Source: Gemmatimonadales bacterium (GTDB lineage Bacteria; Gemmatimonadota; Gemmatimonadetes; Gemmatimonadales; GWC2-71-9). From it: a stretch of DNA of 64,000 bases. Shown here in pieces: positions 32,573-42,150 of this stretch. Within the stretch, counting starts at the first letter, position 1; every line of letters begins with the position of its first letter. The translations under genes and the position numbers were made by a program. Location of the stretch: assembly GCA_036500345.1 (NCBI GenBank), contig DASYCE010000031.1, positions 34,728 through 98,727 of the forward strand, given 5' to 3'. The notes beneath the pieces were generated by a model. The model saw nothing but the letters and a program-made list of their open reading frames with translations. It made no database searches and was not told where the DNA came from.

Positions 32573-32578
32573 AATCTA
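32573..32578 (-). promoter_or_regulatory. -10-like box TAGATT before yggS
   Basis: The minus strand reads GTTAGATTTG at 32580-32571. TAGATT fits a TAnnnT extended -10 pattern and ends 8 bases before the yggS ATG. No convincing -35 hexamer is visible at the expected distance. The same core occurs at 44353-44358 and 63709-63714. Confidence 0.45.
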
Positions 32579-32735
32579 ACGGGGCCGGTACCACGAGCGG
32601 CGGGCGAAGAATGCGGGGAAAGACCTGTCGGAGGGGTGACGCTGGATGCGAGCCGCGGGGCTATTTCCGGTCGGCGCGCGGGCGCTCGCGGATTGCTTCG
32701 GAACCGCTGGTCAAGTCCCGGACCACACCATCACT

Positions 32736-35084
32736 CTACTTCTCCATCCCGTGCCCCACGTTTTTCAGCACCCGCACTGCCACCGAATCATCTACCATCC
32801 TCACCGCGCGCCGGAGCAACGCCACCCCCCCCGCAGTATCTCCCCGCGCCAGCAGGGCAATCCCGACCTGACGATACGGCGCGGCGAACGTCTCGGCCAC
32901 TGCCTGCGTACCGCCATCGAGTTTCGCTTCGCCGTCCTGTTCGAGCCGCCCGGGATGCCAGACACTGTCGATCAACGCCCGGGTGGTTCGCACGTCAAGC
33001 GCCACGCCGCCCGGCCCTGCGGCGTCGCCACCCGCGAGCGACGCCGAGTCGACCGGATCCGCCGGCATCACCAGCACCATCCCCTGCTGCACCAGGTGCG
33101 GCCCGAGCCCGTACAACGCATCGGTCGCGGCCGGTGACCACGCGATCGGGCGATGGCCGGCGTTGTATTCCACGATGTCGAAGATCGCCCGGTCCGCCGG
33201 CGTGACGAGGCTCCCCTTGGGAAATCGCATCACCCCTCGCCGGCCAAGGTCGAGAAGTTCGTCCTGCGGAGCGTAGAAAGCGCGGAACGCATCGATATCG
33301 TGGTCGCCGAGCATGTGCACCGGCCACGTGATCGGCATGAGCGTCGCGGAACGCCAGGGCGGAGGCAGCTTGTCGACCGTCGCATCAGCATGCCGCTCCC
33401 GCCGAATCGCCCGCTGGTACCAGTTGGTCTGCAGCAGCGGGATGCACACCACAGTGACGTCTCGGCGCATCCCTTCGACCTGCTGCACGAACCAGAGCGG
33501 AAAGGTGTCGTTGTCGCCCCAGGTGAGGAGGATCCCGTTGGGTGGCACCGATTGCAGCAGCGCTTCGCCGAAATCGCGCGCCAGCGTGACATCGGCGCTC
33601 TGACGGCGCGTCGCGGCGTGGCAGTTGAGGAGCAGCGGCACCAGCGCGAGCGCGAAGCCACCGATCGACAACGGCCGAAGGCGCACGGCGAGGCGCGGAA
33701 TCATCGTTCGCGCCAGATCGACGAGGCCGATCGCCACCCAGATCCCCCACGCGATGAAGCTCGCGACGAAGAAATAGTCGCGATCGCGCACCTCGTGATC
33801 GGCGAGATTGAGCCAGCGATCCCACCCGATCGACGGACCCGGCTTGAAATTCAGGTAGAGCAGGAGGAGCGGGCCGGCGACAACGAAGAGCCCCGCGATC
33901 AACGCGAACGAACCGCGATCATCACGCCGCTGCGCAAACGCGCCGCGAATACCGAGCGTCGCCATCCCGAGCGTGAAGAGGAGTCGCAGCCACGACGCCC
34001 GCGACAGATCGCCGATCGACGCTGCCCACTGCCAGTCGAAGTACTGCGCGTAGTTGGCAATCTGGTACATCAGCAGTGTCACGCTTCGCCCCGGATTCGC
34101 CGGGCCATGCGCCATGATCGGGTTGTCGAGCGGACTTCTCGGTGGATACTGTGCCCGGCGAATCACATCGACGAGTCCGTGCCACGACGACGGGTCGCCG
34201 GCGTTGAGCCAGGGATGCTGATGCGCGCGCAGCAACAGGAAGAGCAGCGCCGAGACACCGGTCAGCGCCGCGACCACCACCACGGATGCGAATGCCCCGT
34301 CACCTTTCCTGGCCGCGACGCCAAGCGCCAGGGCGCTCATGACCGTTCCCGCACCGGCGATCCACACGCTTCCCAGCCCTATACCAACGAAAAAGACCCA
34401 CGCCGCGCCGATGATCGCAATCCGGACCGCCTCGTGGTGACGCGTTCGCGGGTCGGCGAGCGGCTCCGTCCGGGCGACCGCAAGGAGGCACACGACAAGC
34501 GCCGGCCCCGCCAGCAGCCCCATCAGGTGATCACCCACCGCCAGCGCCAGGAGATACACCACCATCAGCAGCAGGCGGCCGCCGGCTTCCGTTTTCCGCA
34601 CCGCGCGCCACCGCGTCACGCACCATGCCATCAACGCGATCAGCAGCGTCGCGCTGGCGTAGACCTCAGTTTCATTCGAGTTCTGCCACGACGTGAAGGT
34701 GAATGACGCGAGCATTGCCGCCGACAGTGCGCCGAGAGAGGCCAGCGTCGTTCGAGAGCGGACGTCGATGTCGACGTGCATCCGCATCAGGATGTCGTGA
34801 GCAACCAGGACCCAGCACCCTGCTGCCGCCGCACTGCACACCGCGCTGAAGAGATTGATCCGCCACGCGTACTGACCGAACGGAACGATCAGCCCCCAGA
34901 CGTGCGTCAGCAGGACGAAGAGCGGCGTGCCCGGCGGATGGGGAATACCAAGGATCTTTGCGGCAACGATGAATTCGCCGGCGTCCCAGAAGGTGACTGT
35001 CGGTGCGAGGGTGACGAGGTAGATGAGGAGCACCGCAACCGCGGCGATCCCGGCGAGGCGGTACGGCGGCCGAGCCTCGTTCAA
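32736..35084 (-). CDS. DUF2723 multi-spanning membrane protein (TMEM260-like glycosyltransferase family)
   Basis: The 782-residue protein begins with one helix and the DUF2723 signature LAPTVTFWDAGEFIVAA, then LGIPHPPGTPLFVLL. About eleven more membrane segments follow, then a soluble C-terminal region of roughly 270 residues (LTWGDNDTFPLWFVQQVEG). The WDAGEF acidic pair resembles the catalytic loop of GT-C enzymes. The eukaryotic relative TMEM260 is a protein O-mannosyltransferase, so a lipid-linked sugar transferase acting on the outer face is plausible, though unproven. The start is TTG at 35084, chosen because it makes a TTGA overlap with folP. Confidence 0.85.
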   Translation of the reverse strand: MNEARPPYRLAGIAAVAVLLIYLVTLAPTVTFWDAGEFIVAAKILGIPHPPGTPLFVLLTHVWGLIVPFGQYAWRINLFSAVCSAAAAGCWVLVAHDILMRMHVDIDVRSRTTLASLGALSAAMLASFTFTSWQNSNETEVYASATLLIALMAWCVTRWRAVRKTEAGGRLLLMVVYLLALAVGDHLMGLLAGPALVVCLLAVARTEPLADPRTRHHEAVRIAIIGAAWVFFVGIGLGSVWIAGAGTVMSALALGVAARKGDGAFASVVVVAALTGVSALLFLLLRAHQHPWLNAGDPSSWHGLVDVIRRAQYPPRSPLDNPIMAHGPANPGRSVTLLMYQIANYAQYFDWQWAASIGDLSRASWLRLLFTLGMATLGIRGAFAQRRDDRGSFALIAGLFVVAGPLLLLYLNFKPGPSIGWDRWLNLADHEVRDRDYFFVASFIAWGIWVAIGLVDLARTMIPRLAVRLRPLSIGGFALALVPLLLNCHAATRRQSADVTLARDFGEALLQSVPPNGILLTWGDNDTFPLWFVQQVEGMRRDVTVVCIPLLQTNWYQRAIRRERHADATVDKLPPPWRSATLMPITWPVHMLGDHDIDAFRAFYAPQDELLDLGRRGVMRFPKGSLVTPADRAIFDIVEYNAGHRPIAWSPAATDALYGLGPHLVQQGMVLVMPADPVDSASLAGGDAAGPGGVALDVRTTRALIDSVWHPGRLEQDGEAKLDGGTQAVAETFAAPYRQVGIALLARGDTAGGVALLRRAVRMVDDSVAVRVLKNVGHGMEK

Positions 35085-36253
35085 AGACCTGAGCCGATCA
35101 CCGCCCGCGCCACTGCGAGGGCGTCGCGGACCGCCGCAGGATCATGCACTCGAAAGAGTCGCGCACCCCGCTCGTACGCCAGCGCACACGCCGCCGCGGT
35201 GGCACGATCCCGGTCGTCGACTGACCGCCCGGTCGCCTCACCAAGGAAACGCTTCCGCGATACACCTGCGAGCACCGGAAAGCCGGTTGCCACGACTGCA
35301 TCGAGGTGCTGCAGCAACGCGAGACTCTGCTCTGCAGTCTTGCTGAAGCCGAATCCCGGATCGAGTACGATGGCATCGTGTGATACACCGGCCGCGGTCG
35401 CGGTACCCGCCGCTTCCAGCAATTCACCAACGACGCCGGTCGCGACATCGCCACCGTAGTCCGCGAGGTCGTACGACGCGAGGCGTCCAGCTTCCCCTCG
35501 CGAGTGTGACAGAATCATCCCGGCGCGATGGCGCGCGGCCACTCCCAGGAGTTCGGGGTCGTGACGTCCGGCGGTCACATCATTGACGATCACGGCGCCC
35601 GCCTGCAGCGCGGCCGCCGCCGTCGCAGCGTGCATCGTGTCAATCGAGACGGGCAGCTCCGGATACTTCGTCATGAGCGCCGCGATCACCGGTACGACGC
35701 GCGCGCACTCCTCCTCGACCGGGAGCGCCTGCGCACCGGGTCGCGTCGACTCGCCGCCGACATCGATGACTGTCGCGCCACCTTCCATCAACGAGTCCGC
35801 GACGCGCAATGCATCGTCAAGGGTGAAGGCGGCACCGCCGTCCGAAAATGAATCCGGCGTCACGTTGATGACGCCGACGATCACCGGGGCGCCGAGCGCG
35901 ATGTCTCCGCGGGCGTGCACCCAGGTGCGTTCGACGTCGGGTGGGAGCGCCATGCCGATCGCCATCGCCAGTTGCTGCACCGGCTCCGGCTGCACCCACG
36001 GACGTGCGAAGGCGCCGAGGCGCGACCGCGCACCGGCAAGGATGATCCAGTCGGGACCAGTGACGAGTTCGAGGCCGAGTCGCCCCGAGAGTGGCAGCAT
36101 CGCTTCGATTGCATCGGCGGAAACGCCGGAGACGTGCAACGCGGCGTACGCCATGCCGCCGGCGGCAAGGCGCGCGAAATCGCCCTCCCATCCGTGGGAC
36201 AGGAGGGCGTCGCGAACCGCAGTCGCGCGGTTCGAGATCGGTGTGACGATCAC
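35081..36253 (-). CDS. folP: Dihydropteroate synthase FolP with N-terminal extension
   Basis: FolP condenses p-aminobenzoate with hydroxymethyl-dihydropterin diphosphate. The conserved core begins near residue 125: VIVGVINVTPDSFSDGG, ATVIDVGGESTRPGAQ, VSIDTMHAATAAAAL, IVNDVTAG, DPGFGFSKT, and GVSRKRFLGE. Before it lie about 120 residues (from [18 protein letters not shown]) that are not part of the usual 280-residue enzyme; they contain GGMAYAALHVSGVSADAIEAML and may be an extra folding or regulatory unit. The GTG start makes a GTGA overlap with ftsH. Confidence 0.95.
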   Translation of the reverse strand: MIVTPISNRATAVRDALLSHGWEGDFARLAAGGMAYAALHVSGVSADAIEAMLPLSGRLGLELVTGPDWIILAGARSRLGAFARPWVQPEPVQQLAMAIGMALPPDVERTWVHARGDIALGAPVIVGVINVTPDSFSDGGAAFTLDDALRVADSLMEGGATVIDVGGESTRPGAQALPVEEECARVVPVIAALMTKYPELPVSIDTMHAATAAAALQAGAVIVNDVTAGRHDPELLGVAARHRAGMILSHSRGEAGRLASYDLADYGGDVATGVVGELLEAAGTATAAGVSHDAIVLDPGFGFSKTAEQSLALLQHLDAVVATGFPVLAGVSRKRFLGEATGRSVDDRDRATAAACALAYERGARLFRVHDPAAVRDALAVARAVIGSGL

Positions 36254-38238
36254 GCGCCGGCGGGTTCGGCCGGTGGCGCTCCAAGAATCGGCGGCGGCGT
36301 GCGCAGCACCGCGGGCTCACGTCCCACCGGTACCGCCGGTGGCGTGCTTGCCGGCGGCGTCGGGCGCGGCGGCAGCGGGAGATTCCTCATCAACAGGTCG
36401 AGGTCGTCGCGATCGATCGTCTCGCGCTCGAGAAGCGCCTGCGCAATCCGCTCGAGCAGGTCGTGATTCTCGTGCAGCAGGCGAAGCGCGGTGGCAAACG
36501 CCTCGTCGACCAGGCGCTTCACCTCTTCATCCACCATCTCCGCGGTCCGCTCGGACGTCTCGCGGCGACTGCCGAATTCGCGACCGAGGAAGACTTCCTG
36601 CTCGCGTTCGCCGACCGCCATCAAGCCGACAGCGTCGCTCATCCCGTATTCCATCACCATCCGGCGGGCGAGCGTCGTCGCCTGCTGGATATCGCCGCCG
36701 GCGCCGGTCGTCACTGCGCCCTTGCCGAAGATGATCTCCTCGGCGGCACGCCCGCCGTAGCACATCGCCAGGCGGCCGATGAGCCAGTCACGGGTGTAGT
36801 TGTGCCGATCGGTCTCGGGAAGCGATGCGGTAAGACCGAGCGCGCGACCGCGCGGAATGATGGTGACCTTGTGCACCGGGTCGCTGCCCTCGGTCTTCAT
36901 CGCGACGACAGCGTGACCGGCCTCGTGATACGCCGTCAGGCGCTTCTCTTCTTCCGTCAGCACGAGCGACTTGCGCTCCACGCCGAGCATCACCTTGTCC
37001 TTCGCCTCTTCGAGGTCGGACATGTCAACCGCACTCTTGTTGCGGCGCGCGGCGAGGAGTGCCGCTTCGTTGACGAGGTTGGCGAGGTCGGCGCCGGCCA
37101 TCCCCGGCGTCCCGCGGGCGATGGTGCCGAGATTGACGTCGCCGCCGAGCGGGATCTTGCGGGTATGCACCCGGAGAATGCCTTCGCGGCCGCGGACGTC
37201 CGGCGAATCGACGACGATCTGGCGGTCGAAGCGACCGGGACGAAGGAGCGCCGGATCGAGCACATCGGGACGGTTGGTTGCGGCAATCAGGATCACGCCG
37301 TCGTTCGACTCGAAGCCGTCCATCTCGACCAGCAGCTGGTTGAGCGTCTGCTCGCGCTCGTCGTGCCCGCCGCCGAGCCCGGCGCCGCGATGGCGGCCGA
37401 CCGCGTCGATTTCATCGATGAAGATGATGCATGGCGCGTGCGCCTTCCCCTGCTCGAAGAGATCGCGCACGCGTGATGCGCCGACGCCGACGAACATCTC
37501 GACGAAATCGGATCCTGACATCGAGAAGAACGGACGCCCCGCCTCACCGGCAACGGCCTTGGCGAGAAGGGTTTTCCCGGTCCCCGGCGGTCCGACGAGG
37601 AGCGCGCCCTTCGGCAATCGTCCGCCGAGGCGAGTGAACTTCTGCGGATCCTTGAGGAACTCGATCACTTCCTGCAATTCGACCTTTGCCTCATCGGCGC
37701 CGGCGACATCGGCGAAGGTGATCTTCGGCGTGTCGCCCGTCAGCAGCTTCGCCTTCGACTTTCCGAACGAGAAGGCGCGATTGCCGCCCGCCTGCATCTG
37801 CCGGAAGATGAACCAGTACAAGGCGATCAAGGCGATCCACGGCAGCGCGGCGATCAGGAGGCCGACGAGGTTCTCCTTCGGCTCCTTCGCGGTGATCGCG
37901 ACGCCGGCGTCCTTCATCCGCTGCAACTCGGCCTCGGAGTTGGCCACCGGCAGGAGGACGGTGAAATCCTTGGTGGGATGGCCATCCGGCGGCACGGGAA
38001 CCGCTGCGCGGAACTGGCCGTGCACCAGCTTTCCTTCGATCACTTCGACCGACACGACGTTCTTGGCGTCGAGCTGGCGGTCGAACTCGGTGTAGGTCAC
38101 CTCGGTCTGCGACCCGTGCTTCGAGATGTACTGGAAGCCGGCAATGAACACGAGCCCCGCGAGTGCCCAGAGAGCCAGCGTCTTGCTGACAGCGCTCCAG
38201 CCACCCGACGGCGGACGCGGAAGATTACGATCAGGCAT
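36250..38238 (-). CDS. ftsH: ATP-dependent zinc metalloprotease FtsH
   Basis: FtsH degrades membrane and short-lived cytosolic proteins. The 662-residue protein has two membrane segments (about 20-38 and 126-146) around a periplasmic domain. The AAA+ module follows, with Walker A GPPGTGKT (216-223), Walker B IIFIDEID and the SRH region. The zinc protease domain has HEAGH near 436-440. The tail of about 45 residues is proline-rich ([17 protein letters not shown]), as in many FtsH proteins of this type. The ATG shares its A with the hpt stop (TGATG). Confidence 0.97.
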   Translation of the reverse strand: MPDRNLPRPPSGGWSAVSKTLALWALAGLVFIAGFQYISKHGSQTEVTYTEFDRQLDAKNVVSVEVIEGKLVHGQFRAAVPVPPDGHPTKDFTVLLPVANSEAELQRMKDAGVAITAKEPKENLVGLLIAALPWIALIALYWFIFRQMQAGGNRAFSFGKSKAKLLTGDTPKITFADVAGADEAKVELQEVIEFLKDPQKFTRLGGRLPKGALLVGPPGTGKTLLAKAVAGEAGRPFFSMSGSDFVEMFVGVGASRVRDLFEQGKAHAPCIIFIDEIDAVGRHRGAGLGGGHDEREQTLNQLLVEMDGFESNDGVILIAATNRPDVLDPALLRPGRFDRQIVVDSPDVRGREGILRVHTRKIPLGGDVNLGTIARGTPGMAGADLANLVNEAALLAARRNKSAVDMSDLEEAKDKVMLGVERKSLVLTEEEKRLTAYHEAGHAVVAMKTEGSDPVHKVTIIPRGRALGLTASLPETDRHNYTRDWLIGRLAMCYGGRAAEEIIFGKGAVTTGAGGDIQQATTLARRMVMEYGMSDAVGLMAVGEREQEVFLGREFGSRRETSERTAEMVDEEVKRLVDEAFATALRLLHENHDLLERIAQALLERETIDRDDLDLLMRNLPLPPRPTPPASTPPAVPVGREPAVLRTPPPILGAPPAEPAGA

Positions 38239-38771
38239 CAGGTCAAGTCACCAATGAACGGGAGATGGCGGTAGTCTTCCGCGTGATCGAGGCCGTAGCC
38301 GACGAGAAACGCGGGAGGCGCCGGAAAACCGACCCAGCGCAGCGCTGGCATCGGGACCGACAACAACTGTTTATCCAGCAGCGCACAGACGGTGATCGAC
38401 GCCGGCCGGCGCGTTTCGAGCAATGACAGCATCTTGAACATCGTCCTGCCGCTGTCGATGATGTCTTCGACGATCAGCAGGTGCTTCCCTTCGAGTGGCG
38501 TTTCCGGATCGTACAGGAGGCGGATGTTGCCACTCGATACCGTCCCCGCCCCGTAGGAACTCGCCACCAGAAAATCGAGATGCAGCGGCCGATCGATCTG
38601 GCGCACCAGGTCGCTCAGGAAAATGAAGCTTCCCTTGAGCAGCCCGAGGACGAGCAATTCGCCGTCGGGATACGCCGCCGTGATCTCCTGGCCGAGGCCC
38701 CGGACACGCGCGGCGATGGTCGCTTCGTCGAAGACGATGCGAACGTCGCGCCCGCCCGTGCGGCGCTTCAT
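38238..38771 (-). CDS. hpt: Hypoxanthine phosphoribosyltransferase
   Basis: The 177-residue protein starts MKRRTGGRDVRIVFDEATI and shows VLGLLKGSFIFLSDLVR and the PRPP-binding loop LLIVEDIIDSGRTM. It also has LLDKQL and the C-terminal DHAEDYRHLPFIG. These identify the bacterial Hpt family, which salvages hypoxanthine and guanine. ATG at 38771 follows the tilS stop by one base. The tilS-hpt-ftsH order is widely conserved in bacteria, which supports all three calls. Confidence 0.95.
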   Translation of the reverse strand: MKRRTGGRDVRIVFDEATIAARVRGLGQEITAAYPDGELLVLGLLKGSFIFLSDLVRQIDRPLHLDFLVASSYGAGTVSSGNIRLLYDPETPLEGKHLLIVEDIIDSGRTMFKMLSLLETRRPASITVCALLDKQLLSVPMPALRWVGFPAPPAFLVGYGLDHAEDYRHLPFIGDLT

Positions 38772-38772
38772 C

Positions 38773-40098
38773 TCAGGTGAAAGCACACTCGACCCGCCAG
38801 GCATCGGCTCCCTCCGCAGGCACTCCGGCATCGGAACGACAGATGCCTGGCACCCACACCACGGTTGCATCGTCCCTGCGCACCACCAGCGGCCAGACTT
38901 TCCGCTGCGATCGCGGCACCCGGGCTTCGCGCATCACCACTGATACGGCGCGCGAGCCGCTACCACCGAGTGGACGAATCCGATCACCCGGACGCCACGG
39001 ACGAACCTGATACGCATCCGGCACCAGCGTCGCCGACCATCCGTCTCGTGTCGCAATCGCCGCTTCGCCCGTTGTGACCACGAATCGTGCCCGTCCGGCG
39101 ACCGTCGCGGCACCCGGCGCCAGATCCTCGGGATCGAACTCTGGTGCTCCGTGCCGGTAGAACGCCAGGCGTCCAAACGCGAGTTCCGCGCTCACTCCGG
39201 CCGCCAGCGACACCGCCCCATCGGCACTGCGTCGCAGGAGCCGATCGACTGCTGCCAGCCGCCGGTCACCAAGAAGGACGCCGACCCGCCGACCCAGCGC
39301 CGCCAGAATGGCGTGCCGCAGCGGTGAACGATAGTCCGCCACCACGGGCGCAGCAACGGAAATGCCGCCGTCGACCGGCCGCAGATCGAGCGCCGGAAGC
39401 GATTCGGGAAGGTCATCCCAGGCGCGCCGGGCGCGTGCCGCGAGGCGGGCGGTTCGATTGATCCGATCGACCGCGTCGGGGAGCCGCTCCACAACCGGTG
39501 GGATCACGGTCGTCCTGAGCCACGACCGGAGGTGCCGAGGGTCGGAATTGGCCGGGTCGGTCCACCCCTCGATCCCTCGCCGGGCGACATAGCTGGCGAG
39601 CTCGGAACGTGGCACCGACAGCAGTGGGCGGATCCATCGGCCGGTCCGTCCGCGCATGCCGGCGAGCCCGGCCGGACCGCTGCCGCGCAACAGGCGAAGG
39701 AGAATCGTCTCCGCCTGATCGTCGGCGTGGTGCGCGAGAACGATGAAGGAAATCTGTTCCGCATCGGCCAACGCTTCGAGCGCCGCCCGGCGCGCCACGC
39801 GCGCCCGCGTCTCGCTCACTCCGGCGCCGAGTTCGAGCCGGGCAATCCGGCAGCCGATCCCGCGGTTGGCGGCGGCGGCGGCCACGCGCTCGGCAACGTC
39901 GGCGCTTGCCGGGTCGATGCCGTGGTCGACGTGTCCCACCGACATCGCGCAACCGTGCTGCTCACCACCAATTGACAGCAGATCGAGGAGCGCCATCGAG
40001 TCCGGGCCACCCGACACCGCCAGGAGACACGACGTTTCTTCTCCGAGACATTGACGCAACCGGCGTGACGCCAGCTCGATCAATTCGGCGTCGGTCAC
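38773..40098 (-). CDS. tilS: tRNA(Ile)-lysidine synthase TilS
   Basis: TilS converts C34 of tRNA-Ile(CAU) to lysidine so that it reads AUA. The 441-residue protein has the N-type ATP pyrophosphatase loop LLAVSGGPDSMALLDLL near 25-41, HVDHGI, LAHHADDQAETILLRLLRGSG, and a C-terminal domain ending RPGDRIRPLGGSGSRAV ... PLVVRRDDATVVWVPGICRSD. The start GTG makes a GTGA overlap with the CDF transporter gene. Length is typical. Confidence 0.95.
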   Translation of the reverse strand: MTDAELIELASRRLRQCLGEETSCLLAVSGGPDSMALLDLLSIGGEQHGCAMSVGHVDHGIDPASADVAERVAAAAANRGIGCRIARLELGAGVSETRARVARRAALEALADAEQISFIVLAHHADDQAETILLRLLRGSGPAGLAGMRGRTGRWIRPLLSVPRSELASYVARRGIEGWTDPANSDPRHLRSWLRTTVIPPVVERLPDAVDRINRTARLAARARRAWDDLPESLPALDLRPVDGGISVAAPVVADYRSPLRHAILAALGRRVGVLLGDRRLAAVDRLLRRSADGAVSLAAGVSAELAFGRLAFYRHGAPEFDPEDLAPGAATVAGRARFVVTTGEAAIATRDGWSATLVPDAYQVRPWRPGDRIRPLGGSGSRAVSVVMREARVPRSQRKVWPLVVRRDDATVVWVPGICRSDAGVPAEGADAWRVECAFT

Positions 40099-41006
40099 AA
40101 CGTGCCGGGCGTGTCGAACCGCCCTTGATCGAATGGCTCCATGTGCACCAGCACGTCCTGCACCGACGGCACCGCTTCGCGAATCGCCGTCTTGATCCGA
40201 CCGCTCAGGACGTGCGCGTCGTCGAGCGACATCTGCGGATCGGCCTGCGCGTGCAGGTCGACGAGATAGCGTGCCCCGAACTTTCGCACCTTGAGCTGTT
40301 CGACCAGACGTACATCGCTGACGCCGCGCGCGGCGACCGCCACGCGGTCGAGGAGTGCCGTGTCGGGCGCGCCGTCCATCAGCTCGTGCAACGCAGGCCG
40401 CACGATGTGCAGCCCGTTGAGGAAGACGACGATCGATGCGACCGCCCCGGCAGCGCCGTCACACCACGCCCATCGCGCGCCCCCGAGCAGCGTCGCCGTG
40501 ATACCCACGAGTGCCGCTCCCGATGTCACCACGTCGGCGCGGTGATGCCAGGCGTCCGCAGCGAGCGCTCCGCTGCCGACGTCGTCTGCCGCGCGCAGTA
40601 CGGTGCGGAACAGCGTCGCCTTGATCGCGATCACCAGCACCAGGACGCCGAGGGTGAACGGCGCGGGCGCACCGTGATCGGCAAAGACGGCGGGGAGCGC
40701 GCGCCCCATGATCCCGAGTGCCGCGCCGCAGAGCATCAGGCCGACGGCGGCGGCGGCGAGCGGCTCCGCCTTGCCGTGACCATACGGGTGATCGTAGTCC
40801 GGCGAGCGAGCCGAGACGCGGAGTCCGCTCCACACGATGAGCGATCCGCCAACATCGGCAGCTGACTCAGCGGCGTCGGCGGTCAGCGCATAGGAGTGCC
40901 CAAGAATGCCGGCCACCCCCTTGGCCAGGGCGAGAAACGCATTGGTGACCAGACCCAGCTTGGCGAGTTTCGTCGCGCGTTGCAGTCCGCCGTCGGCCGC
41001 GTTCAC
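40095..41006 (-). CDS. Cation diffusion facilitator (CDF) family transporter
   Basis: The 303-residue protein has about six membrane helices. It carries the CDF metal-site residues in SYALTADAAESAADVGGS (first site Asp/Glu) and DAWHHRADVVTSGAALVG (second His-x3-Asp site), and the loop DYDHPYGHGKAEPLAA. A C-terminal cytoplasmic domain of about 90 residues follows (GVSDVRLVEQLKVRKFGARYLVDLHAQAD). CDF proteins export divalent cations by proton antiport; metal specificity cannot be assigned. The GTG start makes a GTGA overlap with pdxH. Confidence 0.93.
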   Translation of the reverse strand: MNAADGGLQRATKLAKLGLVTNAFLALAKGVAGILGHSYALTADAAESAADVGGSLIVWSGLRVSARSPDYDHPYGHGKAEPLAAAAVGLMLCGAALGIMGRALPAVFADHGAPAPFTLGVLVLVIAIKATLFRTVLRAADDVGSGALAADAWHHRADVVTSGAALVGITATLLGGARWAWCDGAAGAVASIVVFLNGLHIVRPALHELMDGAPDTALLDRVAVAARGVSDVRLVEQLKVRKFGARYLVDLHAQADPQMSLDDAHVLSGRIKTAIREAVPSVQDVLVHMEPFDQGRFDTPGTL

Positions 41007-41638
41007 GGGGAGAGCCGTACCCGCTCCCAGTCGTTGCCGTGGCGGCGGTACTCGATCCGGTCATGCAGGCGCCCGGCGCGCCCCTGCCAGAATTCGACCG
41101 TGTCTGGAACGACACGGAAACCACCCCAGTGGAGCGGGAGGGGAATCTCTCGTCCGGCAAACTCTTCGGTCACGCGCGCGACTTCACGCTCCAGTGCCGC
41201 GCGATCAGCGATGACCGCGCTCTGGTGCGATGCCCACGCTCCGAGCCGTGACTCCGCCGGCCGAGTGCGGAAGTATGCCAACGAAGTCGCGGCGTCGACA
41301 CGCTCCACCGCTCCCGTCACCCGCACCTGTCGTTCGAATCCGCTCCAGTAGACGACCAGCGCAGCGCGCGGGTTGGCGTCGAGCTCGCGCCCCTTCCGCG
41401 ACCGATAGTCGGTGTAGAAAACGAAGCCGGCCGCGTCGACATCCTTGAGCAGCACGATTCGCGCGCTCGGCCGGCCCTGCGCGTCAGCCGTTGCAAGGGT
41501 CATCGCATTGGCGTCAATAATGCCGGCGGTGCGCGCCTCGTCGAACCATCCGCGAAATTGCTGCAGCGGATCGGCAACAGTGTCGCCGATCTCGAGCGCG
41601 TCGTGGCGATATTCTCGCCGCATCTCCGGAAAGGTCAT
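41003..41638 (-). CDS. pdxH: Pyridoxamine 5'-phosphate oxidase PdxH
   Basis: PdxH oxidises PNP or PMP to PLP with FMN. The 211-residue protein reads MTFPEMRREYRHDALEIGD, DPLQQFRGWFDEA, AMTLATADAQGRPSARIVLLKDVD, FYTDYRSRKGRELDANPRAALV, and ends GRAGRLHDRIEYRR..WERVRLSP, all family signatures. ATG at 41638 shares its A with the GNAT gene stop. Together with yggS in the next operon, it gives two PLP-metabolism genes in the window. Confidence 0.96.
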   Translation of the reverse strand: MTFPEMRREYRHDALEIGDTVADPLQQFRGWFDEARTAGIIDANAMTLATADAQGRPSARIVLLKDVDAAGFVFYTDYRSRKGRELDANPRAALVVYWSGFERQVRVTGAVERVDAATSLAYFRTRPAESRLGAWASHQSAVIADRAALEREVARVTEEFAGREIPLPLHWGGFRVVPDTVEFWQGRAGRLHDRIEYRRHGNDWERVRLSP

Positions 41639-42150
41639 CAGTCGATCGCCCGGCGCTGCCGTTCGGTTCGCGCCACACAAAAACCGCGGGCGAGATAGTT
41701 CGGGAGGGCGGCCGCATGATCGAGCGTGCAGGTGTTGACCGTCACGCGGGCCGGACCAAGCGACCACGCTCGCTCCACCGCCGCCGCGAGCAGCGGCGCT
41801 CCCAGCCCCCGGCCGGTGTGCTCCGGGACCAGTCCGAAGTAATTGATGTCGACAGCATCTCCGGTCCGGCGCAGCTCGTAGTATCCGGCAATCGCTTCAC
41901 CGTGACGCGCAGTCCACAATTCGACGGCGTCGGTGTCGATCGCGCGGTTCCAGTCATCCGCTGTCCACGGCAATCGCTCGACCCAGTGCCACGCTCCGCC
42001 GACGCGCCGGTAGAGCGCGGACGCGAGCGCCGGGGCGCCGGCACGCTCGTGACGCAACGCAATCTCCGGCGGGAGGGGGCGATCGCAACGCAAGGCGCCG
42101 CGCGACGGCATCTCAAGGAAGGTCACGGTCACGTCGACAACACGCGTCAT
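41638..42150 (-). CDS. GNAT-family N-acetyltransferase
   Basis: The 170-residue protein has a GNAT fold. The acetyl-CoA loop is in FGLVPEHTGRGLGAPLLAAA (RGxG element), preceded by GEAIAGYYELRRTGDAVDINY and followed by VNTCTLDHAAALPNYLARGF. The acceptor substrate is unknown. ATG at 42150 makes an ATGA overlap with the fumarylacetoacetase gene, and its stop overlaps pdxH. The sequence resembles GNAT proteins annotated only as hypothetical. Confidence 0.88.
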   Translation of the reverse strand: MTRVVDVTVTFLEMPSRGALRCDRPLPPEIALRHERAGAPALASALYRRVGGAWHWVERLPWTADDWNRAIDTDAVELWTARHGEAIAGYYELRRTGDAVDINYFGLVPEHTGRGLGAPLLAAAVERAWSLGPARVTVNTCTLDHAAALPNYLARGFCVARTERQRRAID

